A stretch of 64,000 nucleotides of DNA from Phoebastria nigripes (Eukaryota > Chordata > Aves > Procellariiformes > Diomedeidae), in assembly GCA_035582835.1 (NCBI GenBank), contig JAYKAV010002109.1:806001-870000 (forward strand), given 5' to 3'. The position numbers and the translations under genes are program-made. Every line of letters starts with the position of its first letter. The stretch's first letter is position 1. Below, in pieces: positions 36,899-47,676 of this stretch. The notes below the pieces were generated by a model, which saw only the letters and a list, made by a program, of their open reading frames with translations, was not told where the DNA came from and did not search any database.

Positions 36899-39800
36899 CC
36901 ATGCAGTGCCTAGTGCAGAGCGAGCCAGCAGCAGTGGCCAGCCCCAGGGCAGGGACCACCGTCCCGCACGCCCCGGCACCGTCCCCGCTGCCCGCGCGAT
37001 GGGCCTGTGACAAACGGCCCTCTGGTGCATTGCCGTTATTGCTCTCATTACAGAGCCCGCGGGACTCGTTGCATACCACGACAGCNTAATGGATCTTCCA
37101 GGCTCCTCTCCATGCGAGCGTGGAAACCAGGTGCAGCCGAGTCAGTGGATGCCGCAGAAACCCTGGCTGTGGGAAAAGCCCATCGCCTCNACCAAGGGAA
37201 CCTGTTAGTTATTTTGGATATGCTACAGGGAAAACAAGGATAAACTTCCCAATCCTCGTTGCAGCAGCTGGCCCAGCCAAGGCTTATTAAAAGGGATTGC
37301 TGTTATATAGCCTCTTACAGGCTGGGTTTTTTTCAGATGCTCCCCTTGGAGTGGATGTGGAAATGCCGGAGGAGGAGGCTGGGCGGGCTGGGAAGGGCGG
37401 CTGTGTCCGGGAAAGGGCTGCAGCAAGGGGGGCAACAGGGTGTGATAACGGAGAGGGAACTCGGAGCGGCCATGAGAACTGGGGCTCCCTTGCCCTGCTT
37501 ANCCTTGGTGCAGTCAAGACCCAGGGCAACGCAGCCGAGGCCGGGATGAGCAGGGGGCTGCAGGCACCAGTGCTCTGGCTCCNTCCCTGACGCTTCCAGG
37601 GCCAGCTGGTCCCAGGGATGTGCAGCGGCAACCACTGCTCAGGGCCTTGCGGGGAGACGGAAGCTCCAGGGGAGGCGATGTCTCAGTAGTGCTGGAAATA
37701 GAAGGGCGAGGAGCAGCGGGGAGGGTGGGTGCAGTTGCNAGAGCACCCAGGGAAGCACCAGTGCCACCGGCACAGCACCGGTGCATGGAGCCGCTGCTGC
37801 AGGCTTGGTCCCCCCAGCGCTGCTGCCTCCCCTGCTCGCACCCCCCNGCGCACTGGGACAAACCGGGCGATCCTCGGGAGGAGCCTACATAAACGGAGAG
37901 ATCAGAATACACCAAAAACATCTGAAAAGCATCAAGTCTCTCTCTGCGGTCTGCTTTCCATTCGGGGAGGTTGCTGCCAGGTTACATGGACCCGCTGGTA
38001 TGCGAGTCTGTGGCCACGAGGCCAGAGGTGGCCCGGGAAGCCTTTGCTCCAATCTCCCCATCTGTAACAGCCTGACCCTCCCCTGCAGCACAGGGATGCT
38101 GTGGGGTGTGCGGCGGGAGAGGTGATGCTGCAGCCCCAGCACAGGGAGCTGCACCCCGAGCACGCATCTGCCCTGCATCCGACGGCACCTCCCGCAGCCT
38201 CAGCCGGTGTCCCGGGCATGCCGGGGGCTGCACGGTCTGTGCCCTCCCAGGCTGCTCCTGCTTTGTGCTCCCCATGCCAGGGCTCAGCCCGAGCCCCACA
38301 GCAGCTCGGCTGGGGTGGCCTGATGCCCCATCTCCAGTTGAGCCTCATCTTAAACCGGAGCTGGAAGTGCTGCAGATCTGTTATTCCCTGATCACCCGCC
38401 GCCGAGGCGGTTTGAGCTTCCCATCATTTAACCAGGTTATACAGGTGCTTCCCATTCGGGCTCCCCCTTCACAGAGCAGAGCAGGCACACGGGGGGTGCC
38501 ACCCTGGCCATGCCAGCCGCGGGCCAGCTCCTGCACCGGGGCCGTGGTGCACCCCAGCATCCAGCCGTTGCAAACACTCCGGCTCTGCTGACCTGGCAGC
38601 CGCTTCAGACCCGAGTGGGATCCGGCCAAGGGCGAGTTAATAAACCTGACAGAAAGCTCCTTTATGTTAAATAATTAAAATAACTTATCCAGTCCTGATG
38701 GACGTCCAAAAACATCAGCAGCTTTGCAGCTTTAATGAACTTTCCAGATCTGGAGGCTCCCGAGCGAGATCCTGCCGATCCCCCTCGCTGCCAGCCGGCC
38801 CTTGGGAGCAGAGCCGCCACGCGCTCGCGTGCCCTCGGCTCCCGGGTCCCTGCGGGTGCTGGCACTCATGGCTTGATGTCCTCTCCCCACCACAGCCAGG
38901 GGTGAGGATGCTCCCAAGCAAAGCCCTTCCCAGCCTGGGTGCTTTTGCTGGACCTTGTGTCAGGGTGCGAGCAGGAGGGGAGCGTGGCAGCTCCCCCAAG
39001 CCCCGTGCAACAGGGATGATACAGCTCCGTCGTACCCATGCCCCATGGGACCCCCCTCTGTAGCAGCCTCGGGACACACACGGGTAGGGGCACTGGCAGA
39101 GATCCCGCGGGTCCAACAAGGTCTGCCCCGCCAGGCCCTGCTGTGGATGTCCCCGAGCCCGTGCCGGGTCCCCGGCCGGGCCGACCCAGAGCAGCCCCGA
39201 AGCCGGGAGGAACCTGCCGCGCTCCCGCTCCCCAGCCGGGTGCTGGGTTACAGGGACCTGTTAAAGTGCTTTTCTCCTTCTCTGGCAGGTCCGAGCAAGT
39301 TTGGCGCTTACAGTTTTACCCTTTGGGCATCAGGGACCAGCGAAGCTGTTCAAAATTAAAAGCATTATTTAATTCACACTGGGATCAAAGCATGCAGAGA
39401 AGAAGGATTTTCAAACCAGCAAACCACATATAAGCACGTCTGTCACACCCAAAGGCCCACTCCCCCCACCCTGACCCTGATCCCAAGCAGCCCCTGCTCG
39501 CTCCTACAGACGTCTTGGCATGGTCCCTGCGGCTCGGGCTGCGCCCCAAGCACCTCTGAACCAGCCTCCTGCGTTTGATCTCCTCGGCCCACCTTGTCTC
39601 TCACCCCTCGCACGTTGGCCAAGAAGTTGTTCATCCTCCAACCTCTCTTGGTGCCTTGGCCTCGTTTTTCCTCTGAGACCCCATAAACGCGACCCATCCC
39701 TTCACGCATCCCTGCAGTAACCACGTAATGCAGCACCCACAGCCCCTGACGAGGCAGCCTGGATTGAGGCAGGCATGGTTTACACCAAGCAGGCAGAGCT

Positions 39801-40559
39801 TCGACTCCTCCATCCCCTCCTAGAGCAACTGCTGGGCAAGCCAGAGGGAAGCTGGCCTTGCTCCCCTCCTCCGGGCGCCCTGGTGCACCCTGGTTTTCCC
39901 CTGTGCCTGTTTGTGGAGGAGGCTCGTGCCTACCAGCGGGTTGCTAAGAGCCTTCCTCCTGCTCTGGGCTGGAGACTGGCGAGGTCGTGGTGCCCCAGCC
40001 TCCCCACCACCATGCCGGTCCCCTGGGAGCTGCAGGGAGGGAGCACCCAGAGGCTGCAGCCTCTGCCTGGGACCTCAGCGGCCAGCACTCGCACTCCCGC
40101 ATCATCCTGAGTCCAGCCTGGCTGGGAAGCAACCCCTTCCCCATCATCCTGCCCCACCCCCAGCCTGCATCCCACCTCCCATGTTCTGCATCCCGCATCC
40201 AGCATCCCGCATTCTACGTCCCAGATCCACACCAGCAATTGAGGACAACGCGTAACCGCTCCAGCACTGCCCTTCCCCAGGACCTTTCTTCTTCAGCCGC
40301 CCCAGACTCCCCGCGTTGCTCCCACGCTATCCCGTGCTGCCGGACTGCTGCCCCNGGGAGAGGCCAGCCGCAGACAAGGCATCAGCCGTAGCCACGGGGC
40401 TGCACTCGCCAGGGGAGCAGGCAGAGAGGGCAGGGGAACTGACCTGTCCCTGCAGCGAAGAGGTGTCCAAAGTCCAGCAAAATCAGAAATACTGATCTGC
40501 TCCAGGCTGAGCAACGTGGCTGAACAAACTCACCTAGCGTTTCCCATCCACACCCCACT
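36899..40559. other. Non-coding flank, nothing recognised apart from short repeats
   Basis: Mixed GC-rich sequence. 38,640-38,700 is a small AT-rich patch. 40,160-40,225 has imperfect GCATCC repeats. No gene is seen. Confidence 0.4.
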
Positions 40560-40800
40560 TCTCATCCATAATTTATTGTGTTGTGTGGTACTTTATAGCA
40601 ATGCAAAGTGCCGTATGAAAGCTGGTTATAAAGAGCAAGAGCAATGACTGCGGTGGAGCCCATTTTGGAGCCAGCTAAAGCACCATCTGTTAAGGATTTA
40701 TTACCATCCCATTTCCTAAAATGACTTTTTAATAACTTATCAAATGAAGGTACATTGAGGAATGACTAAATAAGTATCAGTCACTAGATGGGATGAACAT
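40560..40800. other. AT-rich block with two minus-strand AATAAA signals
   Basis: CpG-poor block just beyond the proposed EFNB1 3' end. Read on the minus strand it has AATAAA at 40,697-40,702 and at 40,572-40,577. The second is followed by a GT-rich stretch at about 40,540-40,556 that would suit a downstream element. It could be an even more distal EFNB1 poly(A) region or a conserved non-coding element; I cannot tell which. Confidence 0.3.
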
Positions 40801-41264
40801 CACTGTCCTGCACCATCCACAAACGGCTCACGCGAGGCTCTGCCTGCGCCCGAGGGCAGGAGCAGCCCCCCGAGCTCCCGGGGGACGGGGGCTACCGGGC
40901 GCACCGCGAGCCCAGGGGCCGTGCCGGCACAGCGGCTGGGCAGGCAGCTCTGCTCTTGGGAGCGAGGCAGGCGGGTGTTCGCCTCGGGGGGAGCTGGTGG
41001 CCTCGGAGGAGCCTCCAGCTGCGGGGACACAGTCACCGGGGCCGTGTTAGATGCTGCAAGCATTAGACAAAAATCCCCAAATTTTTAAGGCTCACCAAAA
41101 CAAACCCAACAGCTCCCTCCGACACCAGCAGGAAAAGCCAGCGATGAATGGCGTGAGCTAACTTGTCCCAGATCTCTGCAGACCAGGCTGCGATTTCAAA
41201 AGACAACCTGGGGCAGCAAAAAAGCACACAGGAGACAGCCGGGTTTCCATAGGAAAAAAACCCT

Positions 41265-41270
41265 TTTATT
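41265..41270 (-). terminator. EFNB1: Canonical poly(A) signal, probable EFNB1 distal site
   Basis: Minus-strand AATAAA lies in the context TTGTTAAATAAAAGGG. About 20-45 bases downstream on the same strand is a GU/U-rich stretch (TGTCTCCTGTGTGCTTTTTT, about 41,225-41,244). That is the expected layout of a cleavage site near 41,250. It is the first canonical signal after the EFNB1 stop codon. Confidence 0.55.
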
Positions 41271-41399
41271 TAACAATATATCAGGTTCCATCACGGCTCC
41301 ATGGAGTTCAGATGCCACAGAGCTGGTTACCGATGCCGATGATATGCTACTGGGCGGGAGAGCTGGGGAGAAGGCGAAAGGAATCAAAAAGAGGAACAT

Positions 41400-42090
41400 G
41401 ACACGAAGAAACAAAAGTCTGCAACGCCGGGGAGCGCAGCCGACGGGACCCCAGCGCCCAGCACCGCCAGGGCCCCGCGCACCAACGCAGCCCCACCGGG
41501 AGCCGAGGACGATCAACCAGCGCGGGATTGCCGAGCCCCGCTCCAGGACGTGTCCCCTGCAGCAGCCCGGGACCGGCCGCCCCCCCGGGGAGGTGCCGGC
41601 ACAGAGGGTCCTCGTGCCCTCCGTGCCACTGCCAAAGCCCCGGCGTCCCCCCCGCACCGCTGAGCTGCGCGGTGCCCAAACCGCTCCTGCTGCTCGCCAG
41701 NGGCAATTCCCGGCCCTCGGCCGAAGCCCCCATCCCGCATGCCCTGCACCGGCAGCAGGACCGGCCGCATCCGGGCTCCAAGTCCGAATCCACCTCTCGG
41801 CTAACGGCAGTGGAGGATGGACAGGGAAAATCTGGCAGCCCGGATGCTCCAGCGGTGCTGGCACCGTGGCAAGGGCAGCCGGGTACAGGGCCGGGGCAGC
41901 AGCCCCGCGGCTGGTTGATCGCACGACGCGGGGCCGCCCAGGAACGCGAGGACTTCCCCGCCTCGGGACGTGGGACCGTGGCGAGGGTGCGGACGCGACG
42001 CCGTGGGATGTAGACGTGGTCACAGCTCTGAAATGTGGGAGCGCGCGGTGCGGGTGTGCTGGTGTGCGGCGCAGCCGGGAGGGAGGGAGG
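41400..42090. other. CpG island
   Basis: By eye about 70 CpG dinucleotides fall within roughly 660 bases, with GC content near two thirds, so the observed CpG count is close to expectation. Bulk vertebrate DNA is strongly CpG-depleted. The island lies just upstream (in minus-strand sense) of the distal EFNB1 poly(A) signal. It could be an orphan island, an antisense or downstream promoter, or a result of high local GC. Confidence 0.6.
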
Positions 42091-42091
42091 G
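42077..42091 (+). repeat. GGGA repeat / G-quadruplex motif
   Basis: Four GGG tracts separated by single A bases give a textbook G-quadruplex motif with one-base loops on the + strand, at the edge of the CpG island. Confidence 0.85.
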
Positions 42092-42938
42092 AGGACCAGC
42101 CNTGCTCCAGCTCCTCCAAACCCCCCCAGGGCAGCAGAGGCTGCGGCAGCCCCTCACCCTCTGCTGATATAATGCAGATTCACAGGCAACTGCCCGAACT
42201 GGGACGACAAGGAGCTCCCAGCTGCCTCCCGGCTGCCCATGGGGAAGTGCCAGGTGGTGACACCGGAGATGGCTTCAGTGGGCACGGCCACCTACCCGAG
42301 GGCAGGGACCCCTGGCACTGCCCTGGACAAAATGCGGGCGCTGCTGAGGAAGGGCAAGTCACCCCCAGCCTGGGCACCAAGCAGAGAACGGGCTACGGTG
42401 TGCTTGTGGTCGGGAAGTGGAAAACAGGGATAGTTGGGGAACAGGAGCAGGTCCACAGGTCTGNAAAAGCGGATCAGGGTCTCGGGATGCTGCATTGAGT
42501 TACACATCCCGAGGTTCGGTTTTTCTGGTTAAAGATAAAAAAAGAGANAAATTTGATGCTCCTTTAGTTCACCTTGTGTTACCAAGTCTCTTGCCCATGC
42601 TCAGGCCAGGGCTGAAAGCTCTGCCTGGACCCAGGACGGCCAGAAACTCGCTGGGAATGAGCCAGNTCCGACCCTGCCGCGAGTGCCGGGGCTGTGCCGG
42701 CGGCAAGCGGCACGAGCAGCCCCGCTGCGCCGCGCTGGGAGCAGAGCCGGCGCTCCTGGCCTCGCTCTCTGCTTGGGGCCCGGTGGATCCTGCATTATAT
42801 CAAGGGCAGGGCCCCCACCCCGTCCCGACCCCCCCAGGGGGGACAAGCCCCCCCGCAGCCATCCTGCCCAGCAGCGCCCGCACACCAGCACAGCCCCGCG
42901 GGGCAGCCCCGGGGCTGAGCGCAGTATGACAATGTTTT

Positions 42939-43113
42939 NNNNNNNNNNNNNNNNNNNNNNNNNNNNNNNNNNNNNNNNNNNNNNNNNNNNNNNNNNNNNN
43001 NNNNNNNNNNNNNNNNNNNNNNNNNNNNNNNNNNNNNNNNNNNNNNNNNNNNNNNNNNNNNNNNNNNNNNNNNNNNNNNNNNNNNNNNNNNNNNNNNNNN
43101 NNNNNNNNNNNNN
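42939..43113. other. Assembly gap (175 N)
   Basis: A continuous N run flanked by GC-rich sequence on the left and low-complexity A-rich sequence on the right (19 A at 43,143-43,161). No coding exon is interrupted, but it lies inside the probable 3' UTR. Confidence 0.99.
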
Positions 43114-45156
43114 CTTTCCTCTTGAAAAGAGAAATTGAAAGGAAAAAAAAAAAAAAAAAAAGAAAAAACCAACCAAACTTCAACGCTTTCAATGAAAAGA
43201 ACCAAAGGGACACACTCCATTTCAGGACCCAGCAGACCGAGGTGCTCAGCAAAAACCAAGAGTTCAGATTTCACCCTTTCTTCACATATTTACAAGGTTT
43301 CTCAGCTGCCCCCAGTGACAGGAGTGGAGCAGACGGGGGTCGCTGAGCTGCAGCCCGGCTGGGGACAGCCACCGCGCCGCCGGGGAAGAGCCACCCCGCA
43401 CCCTCAATTTGCTTTTGGTACGACCCGTGGCCAGACTCCTTCCTTTCCCCTCCAAAACCAAACCAAAACTAAATCATCCCCCAACTGCCTCCTCCCGGGC
43501 TGCAGGGAAAAACTCCCCGTCGATAAAGCATCCTCCACCGTCACCGCTGCCACCACCGCCCAACCGGGGCTCTGCCCGCTTCAGGAACTGCAGGTCATGA
43601 TTTTGCAGATGGAAGAGGGCACCAGTGAAGGAAAGGGGGATTTTCTTTAAGACACAATTTTCTGTGATTTCTGAGAGCAGACCCCGTGCCCCAGCGGGGA
43701 ATGGGGGGTCCCGGCTGGGGTGGCTCCCGGCCTTTCAGCAGCAGCCCAGGGTGGGCAGTGCTGGCACNGATGCCATGGAGGAGAGGGAACCGAAAGGTGC
43801 TACATGGCAGGGGCACGGTGGTGGGGGCCGGGGGAGCGGGGAGAAGGGCCGGGCAGGGGGGAGCACCCGCTGCGGCTCTTCTCCCCCGAGCATGGTAGCT
43901 GGTTTAGGGCCCTGGAAGCCGTCCTCACCGTGGGATGCCGAGGGCAGGAGGAGAGCTGGGGCAGCCTGCTCTGCTCCAGCCCAAACTCCTGCCTTTAAAA
44001 AAAAACAAAACCAACAACACAACACCAAGGGATGCTCCCGTCCCACTCAGGACCCCAGCCAGACCCCCAGCACAGCATCCGAGCCACCGGGTTTCACCAT
44101 CCCCTGCTCTGCCCCTCCTGCCCGCTCCTCGTCAAGGCACTTTTGCAGAGCAGCTCTCTCGCTCTTTGGGCACTTCCTAACGCGGGTTTCGGGGCCCTGG
44201 GGACAGGCGAGGACAAACCAGGCCAGGCAGCCCCGTGCCACCGCAAACCCACCGCCCGGCAGCGCGGCGAGCCACCCCCGTGGAGCCGCACCGCCTGCCC
44301 CACGCTTGCTCCCTGAGCAAAAGCAGCTACTTCTGGAAGGAAAAGAAAGCGAGGAAGGAGGGGGCGGCCACCGGCCCCCAGGCTGGGACAGCCCGAGGAC
44401 AGGCGGGCGGCAGGGCACCGCCATGGGCACTGCCAGCCCTGCCGTGCTCGTNGGCATCAGCTACGGTGCTGGCGGGTCCTCCCAGAAAGAGGAAGCTGGG
44501 AATGATCCCACCAGAAGAGCCCAANGCTCAACCCCTTCCAGTTTTGGGCAGGAGACGGGCAAAGCAAGGGCAGAGCGAGCCCGGGCTGCGGGACCCCCGG
44601 GAGGTGGCACGGCTGGGTGATGCTCCTGCGCCAGAAGCATGGCCGGGCGGGGGGCAGGCACTGCAGGGGCCGGTCCCCAAAGGCAGGTCCCGCAGAGGGG
44701 CACCGGGTCACCCTGGTAAACCAGGCGGGTGGAGAAGCCTTCAGCTCAGCTCCCAACCAAGCCAAGCCCAGTGCTACAGCCAGCCCCAGGGATGCCTCCT
44801 GGGGGGCTTCCAGCCCCGAGCGCTGGCCTCCTCCTGGCACCCCCAGCTTCCCCCGGCACAGGCTGCGGGTCGGGAACGTTTGTTTTCCAGTTTTCCTTTC
44901 CAAGGACAGCCACCCGCAGCATCACCAGCTGAGGGAGGGGACCAGGGGCTGCAGCTACCCCCTGCCCTCCCACCGCCCCCCAACTTCGCTTCCAGCAGGC
45001 TCAGCCCCAGCCCGATGGAAACCTTCGGCAAAGGCTTTTCTCTGCAGCGGGACGCTCTCGGGGGGTCGGGAAGAGCTGCTGGGCCAAGGCTGCTGCTCCG
45101 CGCGGGGCAGGAGGAGCACCCGGACTCTCGCACACTGAATGCTTGAGACATGGTAT

Positions 45157-45190
45157 AGATATTTTTTTTTTTTCTTTCTTTCTTTTTATA
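45157..45190. repeat. T-rich low-complexity tract
   Basis: Twelve T bases are followed by three CTTT-type units and TTTTTATA. On the minus strand this is an A-rich run immediately after the TATAAA hexamer in the EFNB1 3' UTR. Confidence 0.8.
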
Positions 45191-45239
45191 AAGAGACTAA
45201 AACAAGAGTCAACAGCTACGAACACAAAAGTTTAAAAGG

Positions 45240-46000
45240 GCAGTGGCGGGAGCAGCGGGGTCTGCCCCGCGGCCGGCGGGACGGCGTGCTGGAAGGAGGC
45301 GACGGCGTGTGCCCGAAGGCGGCGGGCCGGAGTCCCGCCCGGAATTCACAAAAATAAAAATGTTACAAAAAATTAAAATAATTATAATAATAATAATAGT
45401 AGTAGTAGTAAATCGGGTTTGCCAGCTTCCTCCCTGCACAGTTGTCTGCATCTTGGCACCTGGGCAAAGCATCCTCCTCCTCCCCCCGCGGCTGCTTGCT
45501 CCTCCTCGGACTGAGGCTCCTCGACGCGACCCCGGCGTCGGTCCAGGCTCCGGGACCCAAGCGGCGGCCGATGCGGCGCCAGGCGCACGGGCACTTCACG
45601 CAAGGACGTACGGGTGATGCAGGGAAATCCCAAAACGAAAAGGGGAGGTGGAGTCTCCGGGTTTGCCGGCGGTGTCCGAGCGAGCACAGAAAGGCACGGC
45701 GCCCGCCCCCCGGCCGGCCGCAGTCTGGAGAAGAAGAGGAGGATGCTGAAGGCTCACCCTTGAGTCTCGGGATTACAAAAGCTGAGAACTACAAAACTAA
45801 ATACAAAGGGGAGAATCAGCGTGCGAGCGAGCCATCCGCTCTCCGGCGCCGGACCCTGGCGCTCCCCGTGCCGTGCCGTGGGGTTCGTTTCGCTTCCTCC
45901 CTCCTGGCGCCAGACCGCCCGCGGGGAGACCCGGGGGGCGGCTGCCCCCTGCGCTCGGCGCTCCCGTGCTCCTGCATCGGCGGCTTGCCCAGGCTGCTCC
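45240..46000. other. CpG-rich block over proximal EFNB1 3' UTR
   Basis: Most 60-base lines here hold eight to ten CpG, apart from AT-rich interruptions at 45,350-45,410 and 45,770-45,820. The CpG-rich composition continues into the last coding exon. It reflects the high GC of the locus and may be an intragenic CpG island. Confidence 0.45.
45380..45410. repeat. ATA/GTA trinucleotide microsatellite
   Basis: A run of ATA units passes into a run of GTA units in the same triplet phase, a compound microsatellite inside the probable 3' UTR. Confidence 0.9.
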
Positions 46001-46389
46001 TCACACCTTGTAGTAAATGTTGGCTGGGCTCTGGGGGGGCATCTCCTGGACAATGTAGACGGGGTGCCCGTAGTCCCCGCTCACCTTCTCGTAGTGCGGG
46101 CAGTAGTTGTTCTCTGTAGTCCGTAAGGGGATGATGATGTCGCTGGGCTCGGAGCCTGCGTTCCCGCTGCATTTCGGGCTGGCCAAGGTGCTGAGGGACA
46201 AGGCTGCGGCTCGCTGCTGCGTGTGCTTCCGGTGCCGCTTGCGGATCTTGATCAGGAGGACGACGAGGAAGATGATGATGAGGATGAAGATGACGCAGCC
46301 GGCGCCAATCGCCGCGAAGACGGCCACCTTGGAGCTCAAGAAGCCATCACTAGGACCTTGGGTCTCCTGGCCATCCTGGTTGACGGAGC
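46001..46389 (-). CDS. EFNB1: Ephrin-B1, last coding exon (exon 5)
   Basis: Ephrin-B1 is a single-pass membrane ligand for EphB receptors that also signals back into its own cell. It guides axons, neural crest cells and tissue boundaries. This exon encodes 128 complete codons plus two bases of a split codon. It starts after the acceptor TTGCCTTGCAG and ends with TGA at 46,001-46,003. In order it contains a short extracellular stalk ([11 protein letters not shown]), a hydrophobic membrane span encoded at about 46,250-46,327, a basic stop-transfer KIRKRHRKH, and the cytoplasmic tail. The tail has the ephrin-B tyrosine motifs ([20 protein letters not shown]) and ends in the PDZ-binding YYKV (46,004-46,015). 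The EFNB1 assignment rests on the neighbouring exon 4 wording and on [11 protein letters not shown] in this exon. The phase-1 junction joins cleanly to exon 4. No N, frameshift or missing motif is present. Confidence 0.97.
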
Positions 46390-47547
46390 CTGCAAGGCAA
46401 GGGGAGAGGGGTGTCAGACCCTGGCAGGCAGCCTGTGTCCCATTTCTGCGAGGGGCTCTGCGCAGCTGGTTCTGCACTCCGACCATGCACAGATCGCATC
46501 TGCCGGGTGGGTGGGCAAACCATCCACCGGAGCTCCTCTCCACCCCCCGAACTNGGTACAACAGCTTCCACCCATGCTGCCTGGGGAGGGGAGCAGCCCC
46601 CTCGCCTCCAAGGGGACGGCAGCATCTCCCCACCTTCCCGCCCCAGTTAGACCCACACATCCCTTCAGCCCAGCCTGCAGGCGCTGGGCAGGGCAGGCAG
46701 GAGCCCTGGGCATCCACAGAGGAGGGACCACACACCCCCTCCCCCACCCTGCATCACTGCTCCCCCTTTCCATCTCCCGGCCGATGGAGCAGAGCACTGC
46801 TCATGTCCGGGTGACGACCAGTCCGGACCCCGGGAGACTTTGCTCTCCACGACAGACGTGGATGTTCTGGTGAAAGTGGGCTCTGATACCTGGAGCCCCT
46901 GCGATATCCTATTACTGACCCCCTGCCTCCTCCTGACCCCCGGGCCGGGGCAGCCCCAGCCCCCCGAGGGGAGAGTGCTTGGCTGGCCATACCAGGCGAG
47001 AAGAAAAGAGCAACTCTTCCCTACTTCATCTGATTTCACTTTTCTCTCAGCAGGGTCAGGAACTCAGGAAACCACCTTCAAAGGGCTTTCACACTGGCTT
47101 AGCTCAAAAACCCGAGGACCTCACCTCCTCCAAGCCCTCTCAGATGTACTGCGAGGAACAGATGGGCAGCGAGGAGGAGGAGGAGGAGAGTGCTGAAACA
47201 GCACTTCCCTGCAAAGCTCCTGCCAGGACATACCAGAGCTGGGAAAACAAACCCGAGCTGCTCCGCACCGCAGCCTGCCTGTCTGTGCCGTGCTCCGAGC
47301 GGTCCCCAGCCAGAAGGCACAGGGCTGGGGCGAGGAGATGCTGTGAGCAGCAAGGATGTCAGAGACAGGCACAACGCTTACGGGAAACCCATCTGCATCC
47401 CTGCTCCGGAGCGCCCAGTATCCCCGGGATCCATGCAACAAGCCCAGCTTGGAGCTGCTCTGCTGGCAGCAGCTGCCTGTCGACCTGCAGCCCCGCCGGC
47501 AGGCAGAGCCCCCAGCCCTCTCCTGGGGTGTCCCTGGCAAAACCCAC
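46390..47547 (-). other. EFNB1: EFNB1 intron 4
   Basis: 1,158 bp with a GTGGGT donor and a TTGCCTTGCAG acceptor after a pyrimidine-rich tract. It holds one single N (46,554) and a short GAG repeat at about 47,173-47,187. No other feature is seen. Confidence 0.9.
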
Positions 47548-47676
47548 CCGGCTTGCCGGGCTCCTCCACCGCGGGGACCTTGCTGCGTGGGCTCTGCGTG
47601 ACGATTTTCACGGTGTTGTCGGATTCCTTGCTCGGCCGACTTGTCGTCAGCTGCTCTGGGATCACTGCGTTCGGAT
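47548..47676 (-). CDS. EFNB1: Ephrin-B1 exon 4 (extracellular stalk)
   Basis: A 129-bp internal exon, phase 1 at both ends. It encodes the linker between the ephrin domain and the membrane. It reads (D)[23 protein letters not shown], then [19 protein letters not shown]. The first half is nearly the same as mammalian ephrin-B1 and clearly unlike ephrin-B2 or -B3, which fixes the paralogue. The second half is diverged, as expected for a flexible stalk that is the target of ectodomain shedding in this family. The acceptor is preceded by a long pyrimidine tract ending CTCCTCCCCAG, and the donor is GTGGGT. The open frame continues into the introns on both sides, so the exon edges rest on the splice signals and on phase agreement. 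Confidence 0.95.

Larger units (their letters stand above)
41250..46000 (-). other. EFNB1: Probable EFNB1 3' UTR (3' end uncertain)
   Basis: This region lies directly after the EFNB1 stop codon on the minus strand. The first 850 bases have UTR-like features: U-rich runs, a CTTTTGTAATCCC phrase near 45,780 and a TATAAA hexamer (minus strand) at 45,185-45,190. No canonical AATAAA occurs on this strand until 41,265-41,270, so the transcript may run about 4.75 kb past the stop codon. That would be longer than the roughly 1.5 kb I recall for mammals. The region includes the assembly gap and a 19-base U-run (minus strand) at 43,143-43,161. It could instead end earlier at the non-canonical signal. 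Confidence 0.45.

Noticed and set aside
36747..37089. Glutamate-rich (minus) and serine/proline-rich (+) frames
   Set aside because: Both are created by the TCC microsatellite at 36,838-36,898.
41344..42498. 384-codon open frame on the + strand
   Set aside because: It is the longest open frame of the window, but it lies in a CpG island opposite the probable EFNB1 UTR, crosses three N bases and has proline/arginine/glycine-rich low-complexity content with no known domain. Long frames are common by chance where stop codons are rare.
43625..45146. Overlapping + strand open frames of 331 and 303 codons
   Set aside because: They overlap each other in different phases, cross N bases and are GC-driven, with no recognisable protein, splice sites or start context.
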